Shown piece after piece: positions 1 to 5,315 of a stretch of 7,827 nucleotides of DNA. Source of the DNA: an uncultured Collinsella sp. (GTDB lineage: Bacteria > Actinomycetota > Coriobacteriia > Coriobacteriales > Coriobacteriaceae). The stretch covers positions 1-7,827 of the forward strand of contig CAJLLB010000096.1 in NCBI GenBank assembly GCA_905207425.1, written 5' to 3'. A model generated the notes under the pieces. The model was not told the origin of the DNA. It did no database searches and saw only the letters and a program-made list of their open reading frames with translations. How positions within the stretch are numbered: the first letter of the stretch is position 1; each line of letters opens with the position of its first letter. Position numbers and translations under genes: made by a program.

Positions 1-229
1 GGGATTGGTCAAAATAGTTTGACTATTAGCGGCTAAAATCGCCCGGCGCTAACAAGCGCGCCGTTTCCTGCGGTTTCGATGTCGGAATCCTGTGATTTTG
101 CCGTCGAAAAATGCGGATGCTTCAGGGGTCCAAATCCAGACGTTCACTTTGCGGAAAAGCATTAGACCTCGATGGGGAAGAACGGCGTACCGACAGCAGT
201 GCTGCGGCAACTGAGGCTCGATTATGACT
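1..229. other. Intergenic region with no recognisable gene
   Basis: No reading frame here looks like a protein: the plus-strand frames I followed from the left edge close within a few codons, and no start with a ribosome-binding site is visible. A small perfect hairpin (AATAGT at 13-18, loop TTG, ACTATT at 22-27) sits at the left edge without a T-tract. A GGGGTCCAAATCC stretch near 126-138 resembles a tRNA T-arm, but no acceptor stem, D-arm or anticodon arm can be folded around it. The upstream gene must lie outside the window. Confidence 0.5.
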
Positions 230-290
230 CTTTTACAATGCGTTACGTAAATCGCGTTGCAAAAGTATGAAAATTTCCTACAATTGCAAC
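230..290 (+). promoter_or_regulatory. abiE promoter with three operator half-sites; likely leaderless start
   Basis: A candidate promoter has -35 TTGCAA (257-262), a 16-bp spacer and -10 TACAAT (279-284), which puts transcription start at or very near the ATG at 291. Three related half-sites overlap it. The arm at 230-242 (CTTTTACAATGCG) and the arm at 253-265 (CGCGTTGCAAAAG) are inverted copies matching at 11 of 13 positions. A third half-site, TTGCAAC at 284-290, is an exact inverted match to GTTGCAA at 256-262. The -35 lies inside the second half-site and the -10 abuts the third. An 8-bp palindrome TTACGTAA (243-250) lies between the first two. AbiEi proteins are known to repress their own operon by binding inverted repeats at the promoter, so this is the expected operator. 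Binding itself is inferred. Confidence 0.65.
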
Positions 291-914
291 ATGAAGTACA
301 CTAGCAACATAACGGCGATAAGCGAGCTTTCCGAGAGCGAGGGCGTGTTCACCACAGCTCAGGCGGCCCGCATGGACATCTCTCGAGATGCGCTGGCGTA
401 CTCGTGCCGCGTGGGGCGTCTTGAGCGGATATGCCACGGCGCCTACCGGATGTCAGGCACGCAGCGCCGAGACACCGACGAGCTCAATGCCCTTTGGAAG
501 CTCACCAATCCCTCCCTTTGCGCGTGGGAGAGAAAGCGTCAGTGGGACGGCATCGCCGTAAGTGGCACGACTGCGGCGAACCTGCAGCAAATGGGCGATT
601 TCTATCTGTCTCCCTACAGGATGACCGCGCCTACGCGCATCAATACAAGAAACGAATCCCTTTCTTTTGCAAAGCGCGAGATTGCTGAGCAGGATATCGT
701 CTGGCTCGACGGCTTGCCGGTAACTAAACCCGAGCGCACACTCGTCGATCTATGCCTCGATTGCGAGGACCCCTCATTAATTACCGATGCCTATCACGAC
801 GCGCTTGGGCGCGGACTCAATACGCAGCGGCTGAAAGATCTCGTAAAGGAGAACTCTAAAACCGCCAAACGACGTGAACTAATGATGCCTCTGCTGATGG
901 TGCTGAACGACTAA
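291..914 (+). CDS. abiEi: AbiEi-type type IV antitoxin / transcriptional repressor
   Basis: In AbiE systems this protein represses its own operon and counteracts the AbiEii nucleotidyltransferase without forming a stable complex. The product is about 207 residues. Its N-terminal 50 or so residues are a winged-helix of the AbiEi family: FTTAQAARMDISRDAL for the helix-turn-helix, then VGRLERICHGAYRMSG for the wing, a highly typical signature. A central part with VSGTTAANL and a C-terminal part with GLPVTKPERTLVDLCLD match the rest of the family. An in-frame ATG at 267 would add eight residues, but it lies between the inferred -35 and -10 and has no ribosome-binding site. I chose 291, where transcription should begin, which implies a leaderless message. 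The gene is intact, 15 bp upstream of a toxin gene that is broken. Base composition looks less GC-rich than downstream genes, consistent with acquisition by transfer. Confidence 0.87.
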   Translation: MKYTSNITAISELSESEGVFTTAQAARMDISRDALAYSCRVGRLERICHGAYRMSGTQRRDTDELNALWKLTNPSLCAWERKRQWDGIAVSGTTAANLQQMGDFYLSPYRMTAPTRINTRNESLSFAKREIAEQDIVWLDGLPVTKPERTLVDLCLDCEDPSLITDAYHDALGRGLNTQRLKDLVKENSKTAKRRELMMPLLMVLND

Positions 915-929
915 CGCGAAACGGAGGAC

Positions 930-1331
930 ATGGTGAAGTACAAGACACCTGCCGCATTGGAGATGGCAGTTAGGAATGCAGCAAGGCGGTCGCCGATGGA
1001 TACTAATCGGGCAATCACGGGTTTCTACTTTCATCGTCTTTTGTGCCGCGTCTTTTCGCAAGGCACCGACCGCTTTGTGCTGAAGGGCGGCCAAGGCGTC
1101 TTGGCGCGAACGCTCGATGCGCGTGTTACAAGAGATATTGACTTGGTCGCTCAAGAGGAAAGTCTCGAAGAAGCTATTGCCGATCTGGTGCAGGTGGCTT
1201 CGATTGACCTAAACGATTTCGTTTCATTTGTCTTTGATCGCGCGGAGCAAATTAAAGCGGAGGATGAGTATCGATCTGGTACGAAGGTGTGGTTTACTCC
1301 CGGACAAGGAAGTCAACATCCATTGTTTTGA
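930..1331 (+). pseudogene. abiEii: AbiEii-type nucleotidyltransferase toxin, 3'-truncated
   Basis: AbiEii proteins are nucleotidyltransferase-fold toxins, usually about 250-300 residues. This frame gives only 133. The recognisable part includes the nucleotidyltransferase motif LKGG (residues 51-54) and the metal-binding D-x-D in RDIDL (D69, D71), then typical family sequence through about residue 123 (VWFT). The last ten residues do not look like the family. From about 1297 the DNA instead encodes, on the opposite strand, part of a different nucleotidyltransferase, so the true toxin sequence ends near 1296-1300. The downstream catalytic elements of the family are missing, so activity is unlikely. 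GGAGG at 923-927 is only 2 bases from ATG 930 and 5 bases from GTG 933, so the GTG may be the real start. The gene follows abiEi by 15 bp in the usual antitoxin-toxin order. Confidence 0.82.
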
Positions 1332-1476
1332 TATTTGGACAAAAGCTCGGTAGCACCTCGGCTTCTCTATAGGCAAACTCTGCTCAGGATCCGATGAGAA
1401 CGACGTGATCTATGCGCCCTGCGTCCTCGACCAAGTCAAGCACTTTTAAGAATGCTTCTTGCTGCTCAGTCAACAT
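1297..1476 (-). pseudogene. N-terminal remnant of a second nucleotidyltransferase, with in-frame TGA
   Basis: Read on the minus strand from ATG at 1476, the frame gives 30 residues ending HVVLIGS, then TGA (1386-1384), then continues AEFAYREAEVLPSF and NIKTMDVDFLVRE until TAA at 1296-1294. The GS followed after a spacer by D-x-D (D53, D55) is the nucleotidyltransferase catalytic pattern. From memory the family reads GSWAE at this point (NTP_transf_8-like), so TGA most likely replaces TGG (Trp). The remaining two thirds of the protein is absent: just past the D-x-D the sequence becomes the abiEii remnant in the opposite direction. A ribosome-binding site (AAGGG, read on the minus strand just upstream) precedes ATG 1476, which overlaps the end of the preceding gene by 11 bp. 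That suggests the two were once translationally coupled. The family name is recalled, not searched. Confidence 0.72.
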
Positions 1477-1813
1477 TTGGCACCCTTCCCAACGCTCGTA
1501 TGATTTGCTTTTGAGAACGCTTCTGCTCTCTAATGGCAGCCGCGAGAGATCTTCGGCGTTCGATTTTGGCTCGCAGCTCATCAACCTCTGAAGCAGGGAC
1601 ATAGTCGCTTTTAACCTTGTCGCCGACTCGATAGTTGAGGTAGCAGTATTCGTGACCTTTTATGTTTCGCATGCGGATGCTGCCCTTTGGAAGGAGGCCG
1701 ATTTCCTGCTCCATGAGCCCCAAGAGGCGGCTCGAGCGTGCGTATTCCTCTTCCAGGACATCTTCTAAGACGGACACAGAGCCTTCCTTCCGAGTAGTTA
1801 CCCTACATTCCAT
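1466..1813 (-). CDS. Small charged protein, partner of the broken nucleotidyltransferase
   Basis: The product is a 115-residue hypothetical protein. I recognise it as a member of a widespread uncharacterised family with a central LPKGSI, a YCYLNYR strand and a DKVKSDYV stretch, followed by a basic, probably coiled-coil C-terminal helix (RAKIERRRSLAAAIREQKR and onward). Homologues that I recall sit immediately upstream of a nucleotidyltransferase gene, as here: the last 11 bp overlap the start of that gene. Function is unknown; a role as accessory or antitoxin-like partner is an inference from that pairing. I chose ATG 1813, since residues upstream of it (open to 1906) do not look like the family and would run into the divergent gene. 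No clear ribosome-binding site precedes 1813. A weak -10-like TATGTT (1827-1822) would give a nearly leaderless transcript. Confidence 0.6.
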   Translation of the reverse strand: MECRVTTRKEGSVSVLEDVLEEEYARSSRLLGLMEQEIGLLPKGSIRMRNIKGHEYCYLNYRVGDKVKSDYVPASEVDELRAKIERRRSLAAAIREQKRSQKQIIRALGRVPNVD

Positions 1814-1936
1814 CAAACCAAAACATATGAAGGGTAACTCAATCGTGTCCGCACGACATGTGACGCTTAACACGCCGTCCGACTTTGCTGTGGCGGCATG
1901 AATCAAAGCAACGACCCTCTAAGGAGTTCGATAGAA

Positions 1937-2176
1937 ATGAGTGACAACGCAAAGCATCTCGCTAAGAAATGCGCTAAGGACGCGGGGCCGTGTCTTGCGC
2001 TGTGCCTGGCTGGCGCGGCGGTTGGGCTGCTGGCTGTTCTGGGGCCGTTCGACGTGCTCCGAAGTGCAAGCTCGCTGCATGTATGCATTGCCCTCGCCGG
2101 TACCATGGCGACCGGCGGCGTGCTCGATCTGATCTTTTGGGTGTTTGACCCGTTTGGATGGAAGAACGAGGGGTAA
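1937..2176 (+). CDS. Small two-helix membrane protein, hypothetical
   Basis: A 79-residue protein of unknown function. A basic N-terminus (MSDNAKHLAKKCAKDAG) is followed by a hydrophobic helix (about residues 17-36, CLALCLAGAAVGLLAVLG), a short polar loop, and a second hydrophobic stretch (about 45-70, ending LDLIFWVFDPFGW). It is probably an inner-membrane hairpin with both ends in the cytoplasm, judged by the positive N-terminus. The start at 1937 is supported by AAGGAG at 1921-1926, ten bases upstream. An upstream in-frame ATG (1898) lacks such a site and would overlap the divergent gene's control region. It precedes the first phosphoesterase by 38 bp and may share its transcript. I recognise no named family. 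Confidence 0.68.
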   Translation: MSDNAKHLAKKCAKDAGPCLALCLAGAAVGLLAVLGPFDVLRSASSLHVCIALAGTMATGGVLDLIFWVFDPFGWKNEG

Positions 2177-2214
2177 GCCATAAGGAATGATGCCCCGCAG
2201 CGTTAGGAGGCCCC

Positions 2215-2853
2215 ATGATCTGGTTTACTAGCGATACCCACTTTGGGCACGAGAACATGCTGCGGTTCAGCGGTAGGCCGTGGTCGACCGTTGCGCAGAT
2301 GAACGATGCCATCGTCGACAACATTAACAGCAAGGTCGTCGTGGACGACGAGCTCTACATTCTGGGCGACTTCAGCTTTAAGATGACAGCCCAAGATGCC
2401 TACGAGCTGCGCAAAAGCATTGCATGCAAACGTGTCCATCTGCTGCCCGGCAACCACGACAAAGACTGGACGCAGCCTGCGGTAGCGGATGCTTTTATCG
2501 TCGAGCCGCCCATTTGCGTGCTCAAAATTGACCGGCAGAAAATCGTGCTGAGCCACTATCCCATGGTCGACTGGCAGGGTATGTCGCACGGCGGCTGGCA
2601 TCTTCACGGACATATCCACAGCTGCGGTGGTGCGTACAACGAGTTCAACCGCAGACAGGGGCTCCTGCGCTATGACGTGGGTGTTGACGCCAACGACTAC
2701 GCGCCGGTGAGCCTGGAGGAACTTAAGACGTGGTTTGCACAGGTAGACGAGCCGGTGTGCTGCGTTAAGTGGCCGTGGTGGGTCAACGCCACGGGCGATG
2801 AGCAGATAGAGCGCGAGCTCGCGGCTTACAAGAGGGAAGTGGTAATCCGATGA
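2215..2853 (+). CDS. Calcineurin-like metallophosphoesterase (COG4186-like)
   Basis: A 212-residue soluble hydrolase of the calcineurin-like phosphoesterase fold, which uses a two-metal centre. All family motifs are visible in order: D-x-H in SDTHFGH (D7, H9), GDF (G51, D52), GNHD (G79-D82), SHYP with H114, and HGHIH (H131-H135). The C-terminal 60 residues, including a tryptophan-rich KWPWW, follow the core. Closest in style to small stand-alone phosphoesterases of COG4186. The physiological substrate is unknown, and nucleotides, phosphodiesters or RNA ends cannot be told apart from sequence. AGGAGG (2205-2210) four bases before ATG 2215 is the strongest ribosome-binding site in the window. 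The gene overlaps the next by 4 bp (ATGA), so translation is probably coupled. Confidence 0.9.
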   Translation: MIWFTSDTHFGHENMLRFSGRPWSTVAQMNDAIVDNINSKVVVDDELYILGDFSFKMTAQDAYELRKSIACKRVHLLPGNHDKDWTQPAVADAFIVEPPICVLKIDRQKIVLSHYPMVDWQGMSHGGWHLHGHIHSCGGAYNEFNRRQGLLRYDVGVDANDYAPVSLEELKTWFAQVDEPVCCVKWPWWVNATGDEQIERELAAYKREVVIR

Positions 2854-3575
2854 CGGTCTATGTGACAGGCGACATCCACGGTGGGCTCGACATGCAAAAG
2901 CTCCGCGACTGGGAGCTTGGGGATAGTCTGACGAGCGACGACTACCTCATCGTCGCCGGCGACTTTGGCTTTCCGTGGGATTTCTCCGCCGAGGAGTGTG
3001 CCGATATCGCTTGGCTGGAGTCGCGCTCCTACACGGTGCTCTTTGTCGACGGCAACCACGAGCGCTTCGATCACTGGGCGGAGCGTCCCCTGGAACTATG
3101 GCACGGCGGGCTGACGCAGCATCTGTCGGACACCTCGCCCATTCGGCGCCTGACGCGTGGCGAGGTTTTTGAGCTCGACGGCTCAACAATTTTTACCATG
3201 GGTGGCGCCACGAGCGTGGACAAGGAATACCGCGTGCCGTATTCGAGCTGGTGGCCGCAGGAGTTGCCGGATGAGCGAAACTTTGAGGAGGCGCGGACAA
3301 AGCTCGATAGCGTGGGCTGGAAGGTCGACTTCGTAATCACTCACACCTGCTCCACGCGTATGCTCTCGCCCACGCTCTATCCGGCGCCCGGCTGGAATTG
3401 CCCCGGCGCTGATCGGCTCACAGCATTTTTCGATGAGCTGGAGGACCGCTTGGACTACAAGCGCTGGTACTACGGCCATTTTCATCGCGATGCCAATCCA
3501 GCCGAGCGCCATACCGTGCTCTACGACTGCATCGTTCGTTTGGGCGACGAACTCCAACCCTGGGACGTTGCATAG
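2850..3575 (+). CDS. Second calcineurin-like metallophosphoesterase
   Basis: A 241-residue predicted metal-dependent phosphoesterase, clearly distinct from its neighbour and not a tandem duplicate. Motifs: GDIHG (D8, H10), GDFG (D38), GNHE (G68-E71), ITHT with H165, and YGHFH (H210, H212), so the two-metal site is complete. Between GNHE and ITHT it has the features typical of this subfamily: LFVDGNHERFDHW, LELWHGG, FTMGGATS and YSSWWPQELP. The start lies in an ATGA overlap with the upstream gene and has only a weak, distant GAGGG (2832-2836), consistent with translational coupling. Convergent with gluQ, with only 52 bp between the stop codons. No substrate can be assigned. Homologues that I recall in gut Firmicutes and Actinobacteria are annotated only as metallophosphoesterases. 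Confidence 0.9.
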   Translation: MTVYVTGDIHGGLDMQKLRDWELGDSLTSDDYLIVAGDFGFPWDFSAEECADIAWLESRSYTVLFVDGNHERFDHWAERPLELWHGGLTQHLSDTSPIRRLTRGEVFELDGSTIFTMGGATSVDKEYRVPYSSWWPQELPDERNFEEARTKLDSVGWKVDFVITHTCSTRMLSPTLYPAPGWNCPGADRLTAFFDELEDRLDYKRWYYGHFHRDANPAERHTVLYDCIVRLGDELQPWDVA

Positions 3576-3627
3576 GGGCGAGTTCGCATGGGCTTCGCGG
3601 CGAAGCGGGACTAGCTCACCAAGAGGC

Positions 3628-3795
3628 CTACTCCCAAGCTGCCTTGCGCTCGAGCAGCTCTTTTGTGGCCTCGGGCATGGGGGAGTCAAGTGTTTCGCAA
3701 AATGCATCGAACCCCTCTGGTGAAAGGCGGGTTGTTGATGCTTTGACGATGTCGCCATCGAGGCGCTCATCAGGGCGGGCTGCCGTCTGTTGCAT
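3628..3795 (-). other. DUF1778 (TacA-like) antitoxin tail fused to GluQ
   Basis: The last 55 residues of the gluQ frame begin at an internal ATG (3795-3793). The start MQQTAARPDERLD resembles the beginning of DUF1778 antitoxins (a short basic lead, then ERLD). The end TTRLSPEGFDAFCETLDSP and TKELLERKAAWE resembles their C-terminal toxin-neutralising tail (F-x-x-x-LD-x-P, then LL-x-RK-x-W-E). The ribbon-helix-helix middle is missing, as if deleted in frame. A good ribosome-binding site (AAGGGG, 5 bases before this internal ATG on the minus strand) suggests that it was once a separate gene and could still be translated alone. The GNAT acetyltransferase toxin that normally follows is not present; only 52 bp separate the stop from the neighbouring gene. 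The family match is from memory of its consensus. Confidence 0.6.
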
Positions 3796-4800
3796 GATTG
3801 CCCCTTCACTCATGACAATGTTCTCCCGGTGTTCACGGATGATATCCCAGCTAAAGTGCTCGACCAGCTGCTCGGCAGAGCGGGGCGTGGCATCCGGCGC
3901 GATGCCTGTTTGTCCGGCGAGCCAGCCGAGCAGCGCCTCGGGCGCGCCAAAGCGGGTGCGGAGTTCGCCCAGATCCAGGTCGCGATCGCGCTTGGAAAGG
4001 CGGCGGCCGTCCGGTGACATGAGCAGCGGAATGTGTGCATAGTGCGGCGTGGGCAGCCCCAGCAGGTGCTGCAGATAGATCTGGCGCGGTGTGGATCCCA
4101 GCAGGTCGCATCCGCGCACGACCTCAGTGACGCCCATGGCAGCGTCGTCGACCACCACGGCCAGCTGGTAGGCAAACACGCCGTCGCTGCGGCGCACCAA
4201 AAAGTCGCCGCATTCGGTGGCGAGCGCCTCGCATTGGGCTCCATACGTGCGGTCCACGAATTCGATCACATCGTTTGCTAGGTCGTCGACGGCGGGTACG
4301 CGCAGGCGCGTGGCCGGAGCGCGCAGAGCGCTGCGGCGGGCAACCTCCTCGGCAGAAAGGTCTCGGCAGGCGCCGCGGTAGATGGGCGTGCCGTCGCTCG
4401 CGTGCGGCGCGCTCGCGGCGTGGAGTTCGGCACGCGTGCAAAAACAGGGATAGGTGAGGCCGGCGTCTTGCAGCTGACGCAGGGCGTCCTCGTACAGATC
4501 CAGGCGATCGTGCTGGTAGTAGGGGCCTTCGTCCCACTCCAGTCCCAGCCAGGCCAGGTCGTCAATCAATTGAGTGGCAAGTTCCGGGCGCTTGCAGCGA
4601 TCGTCCAGGTCCTCGATGCGCAGCACGATGCTGCCGCCTTGGCTGCGGGCCGAAAGCCACGAGCACAGGCAGCTGAACACGTTGCCCAAGTGCATGCGGC
4701 CCGAGGGCGACGGGGCAAAGCGGCCCACGACGGGGGTGGGCGCTGCCGTTGCTGGTGCGTCCGCGGCGTGTGTTGCTATGTTGCGTGCGTTGATATCCAT
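3628..4800 (-). CDS. gluQ: Glutamyl-Q tRNA(Asp) synthetase with C-terminal extension
   Basis: A truncated glutamyl-tRNA synthetase paralogue that activates glutamate and attaches it to queuosine in the anticodon of tRNA(Asp), not to a tRNA 3' end. The 390-residue product has the class I HIGH-type site in APSPSGRMHLGN (29-40), the Glu-binding RIEDLDD (61-67), the zinc site characteristic of GluQ (C119, C121, Y141, C145, from CFC and YRGAC), AYQLAVVVDDAAMGVTEVVRG (210-230) and a KMSKS-type RLSKR (267-271). The tRNA anticodon-binding domain of true GluRS is absent, as expected. GluQ proteins usually have about 300 residues. Here roughly 60 residues follow FSWDIIREHRENIV (317-329), and these resemble a DUF1778 antitoxin tail (see separate entry). 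ATG 4800 is chosen because the family begins near GRFAPSPSG and the further upstream extension (to 4959) reads through promoter and hairpin sequence. Confidence 0.93.
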   Translation of the reverse strand: MDINARNIATHAADAPATAAPTPVVGRFAPSPSGRMHLGNVFSCLCSWLSARSQGGSIVLRIEDLDDRCKRPELATQLIDDLAWLGLEWDEGPYYQHDRLDLYEDALRQLQDAGLTYPCFCTRAELHAASAPHASDGTPIYRGACRDLSAEEVARRSALRAPATRLRVPAVDDLANDVIEFVDRTYGAQCEALATECGDFLVRRSDGVFAYQLAVVVDDAAMGVTEVVRGCDLLGSTPRQIYLQHLLGLPTPHYAHIPLLMSPDGRRLSKRDRDLDLGELRTRFGAPEALLGWLAGQTGIAPDATPRSAEQLVEHFSWDIIREHRENIVMSEGAIMQQTAARPDERLDGDIVKASTTRLSPEGFDAFCETLDSPMPEATKELLERKAAWE

Positions 4801-4807
4801 GCGGACG

Positions 4808-4813
4808 AGTATA
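4808..4813 (-). promoter_or_regulatory. Candidate gluQ -10 element, leaderless start
   Basis: Minus-strand TATACT (5 of 6 to the sigma-70-type consensus) lies 7 bases before the gluQ ATG at 4800. Transcription would therefore start at or next to the A of the ATG. No purine-rich ribosome-binding site precedes the ATG, which agrees with a leaderless message. No convincing -35 is seen at the usual spacing. Confidence 0.4.
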
Positions 4814-4862
4814 GCGCGGGGCTTGGCAGGGAAGGCGTTGCTGCGCTCACAAGTTGGCGGCG

Positions 4863-4877
4863 GTGCGCATTGCGCAC
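4863..4877. repeat. 15-bp perfect palindrome upstream of gluQ
   Basis: GTGCGCA and TGCGCAC form perfect 7-bp arms around a single T, 63 bp upstream of the gluQ start and far from the other divergent gene. It has the form of an operator for a dimeric regulator, but no regulator can be named. In GC-rich DNA such a palindrome can also arise by chance. Confidence 0.35.
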
Positions 4878-4936
4878 GGTGGGTTTGCGGCTCAAGGTCT
4901 CGATCGCTGCGTACCGACTTAGCCTCACATACGACA

Positions 4937-4972
4937 GAAACCCCGGCAGCTCTTCGCAACTGCCGGGGTTTC
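4937..4972. terminator. Strong terminator-like hairpin in the divergent intergenic region
   Basis: GAAACCCCGGCAG (4937-4949) pairs perfectly over 13 bp with CTGCCGGGGTTTC (4960-4972) around a 10-base loop. Both strands end in GGGGTTTC, so the T-tract is short in either direction. It lies between the starts of gluQ and the DUF2207 gene and so terminates no gene visible here. It could be a remnant of a lost gene, an insulator between divergent promoters, or part of a leader RNA. Confidence 0.55.
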
Positions 4973-4999
4973 CGCGGAAAAGGGGGACATGATCCTCAA

Positions 5000-5048
5000 G
5001 CGAACGGCAAAGGGGCAAACCGTTTTCGCTCGACTGCTTTATGCCCCT
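5000..5048 (+). other. Two overlapping, mutually exclusive hairpins
   Basis: GCGAACGG (5000-5007) can pair with CCGTTTTCGC (5020-5029) with a 2-base bulge, and AGGGGCA (5011-5017) can pair with TGCCCCT (5042-5048). The two cannot form together. Such alternation is seen in regulatory leaders, but the DUF2207 start is nearly 270 bp further on and no ligand-binding RNA class is recognised. The region 4801-5315 as a whole holds no gene that I believe in. Confidence 0.2.
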
Positions 5049-5151
5049 CGGCTGGCGGCTCAATCAGCGCGTGCCGCGCCCACACAAAGCCGCTACACCT
5101 GTGACAGAGCTGTGAAGTGGTATCTATTGCTGGCGCGGGCCATGCCAAGGG

Positions 5152-5194
5152 TGTCCCTAATGACTAGTCATTTAAGAACGTCCCCAATGACTAG
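5152..5194. repeat. Tandem dispersed-repeat block, 27-bp period
   Basis: GTCCCTAATGACTAG (5153-5167) recurs as GTCCCCAATGACTAG (5180-5194) with one mismatch, giving a 27-bp period. The first unit contains the 14-bp perfect palindrome AATGACTAGTCATT (5159-5172). The 30 bp at 5152-5181 recur at 7671-7700 with 25 of 30 identities, on the same strand. The copies flank the DUF2207 gene. They look like members of an intergenic repeat family. Confidence 0.7.
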
Positions 5195-5315
5195 CTGCCG
5201 GGGTGCGGGTGTGACTTTCATCCCGTTTGGCGCTCCGGTCGCCTAGATGTTCGTCATGCGTACCCGCAAACGTGGGACAATGGCGCTGTTGGTTTTACAG
5301 ACAAAGGATGTGCCT

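Noticed and set aside
126..138. T-arm-like GGGGTCCAAATCC suggesting a tRNA
   Set aside because: No acceptor stem, D-arm or anticodon arm can be fitted in the flanking sequence.
243..437. A minus-strand frame of 64 codons overlapping the abiEi start
   Set aside because: It overlaps the operator and the N-terminal helix-turn-helix coding region, and has no family resemblance.
1898..1936. Longer start for the small membrane protein at ATG 1898
   Set aside because: It lacks a ribosome-binding site, whereas AAGGAG correctly precedes ATG 1937.
3592..3606. Small hairpin GCTTCG-CGG-CGAAGC between the convergent phosphoesterase and gluQ genes
   Set aside because: Only 6 bp with no T-tract on either strand, so too weak to call a terminator.
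4989..5246. An 85-codon plus-strand frame with a GGGGG stretch just before its ATG
   Set aside because: Its C-terminal part is translation of the 27-bp repeat block, the spacing of the G-run to the ATG is only 2 bases, and no domain or composition suggests a real protein.
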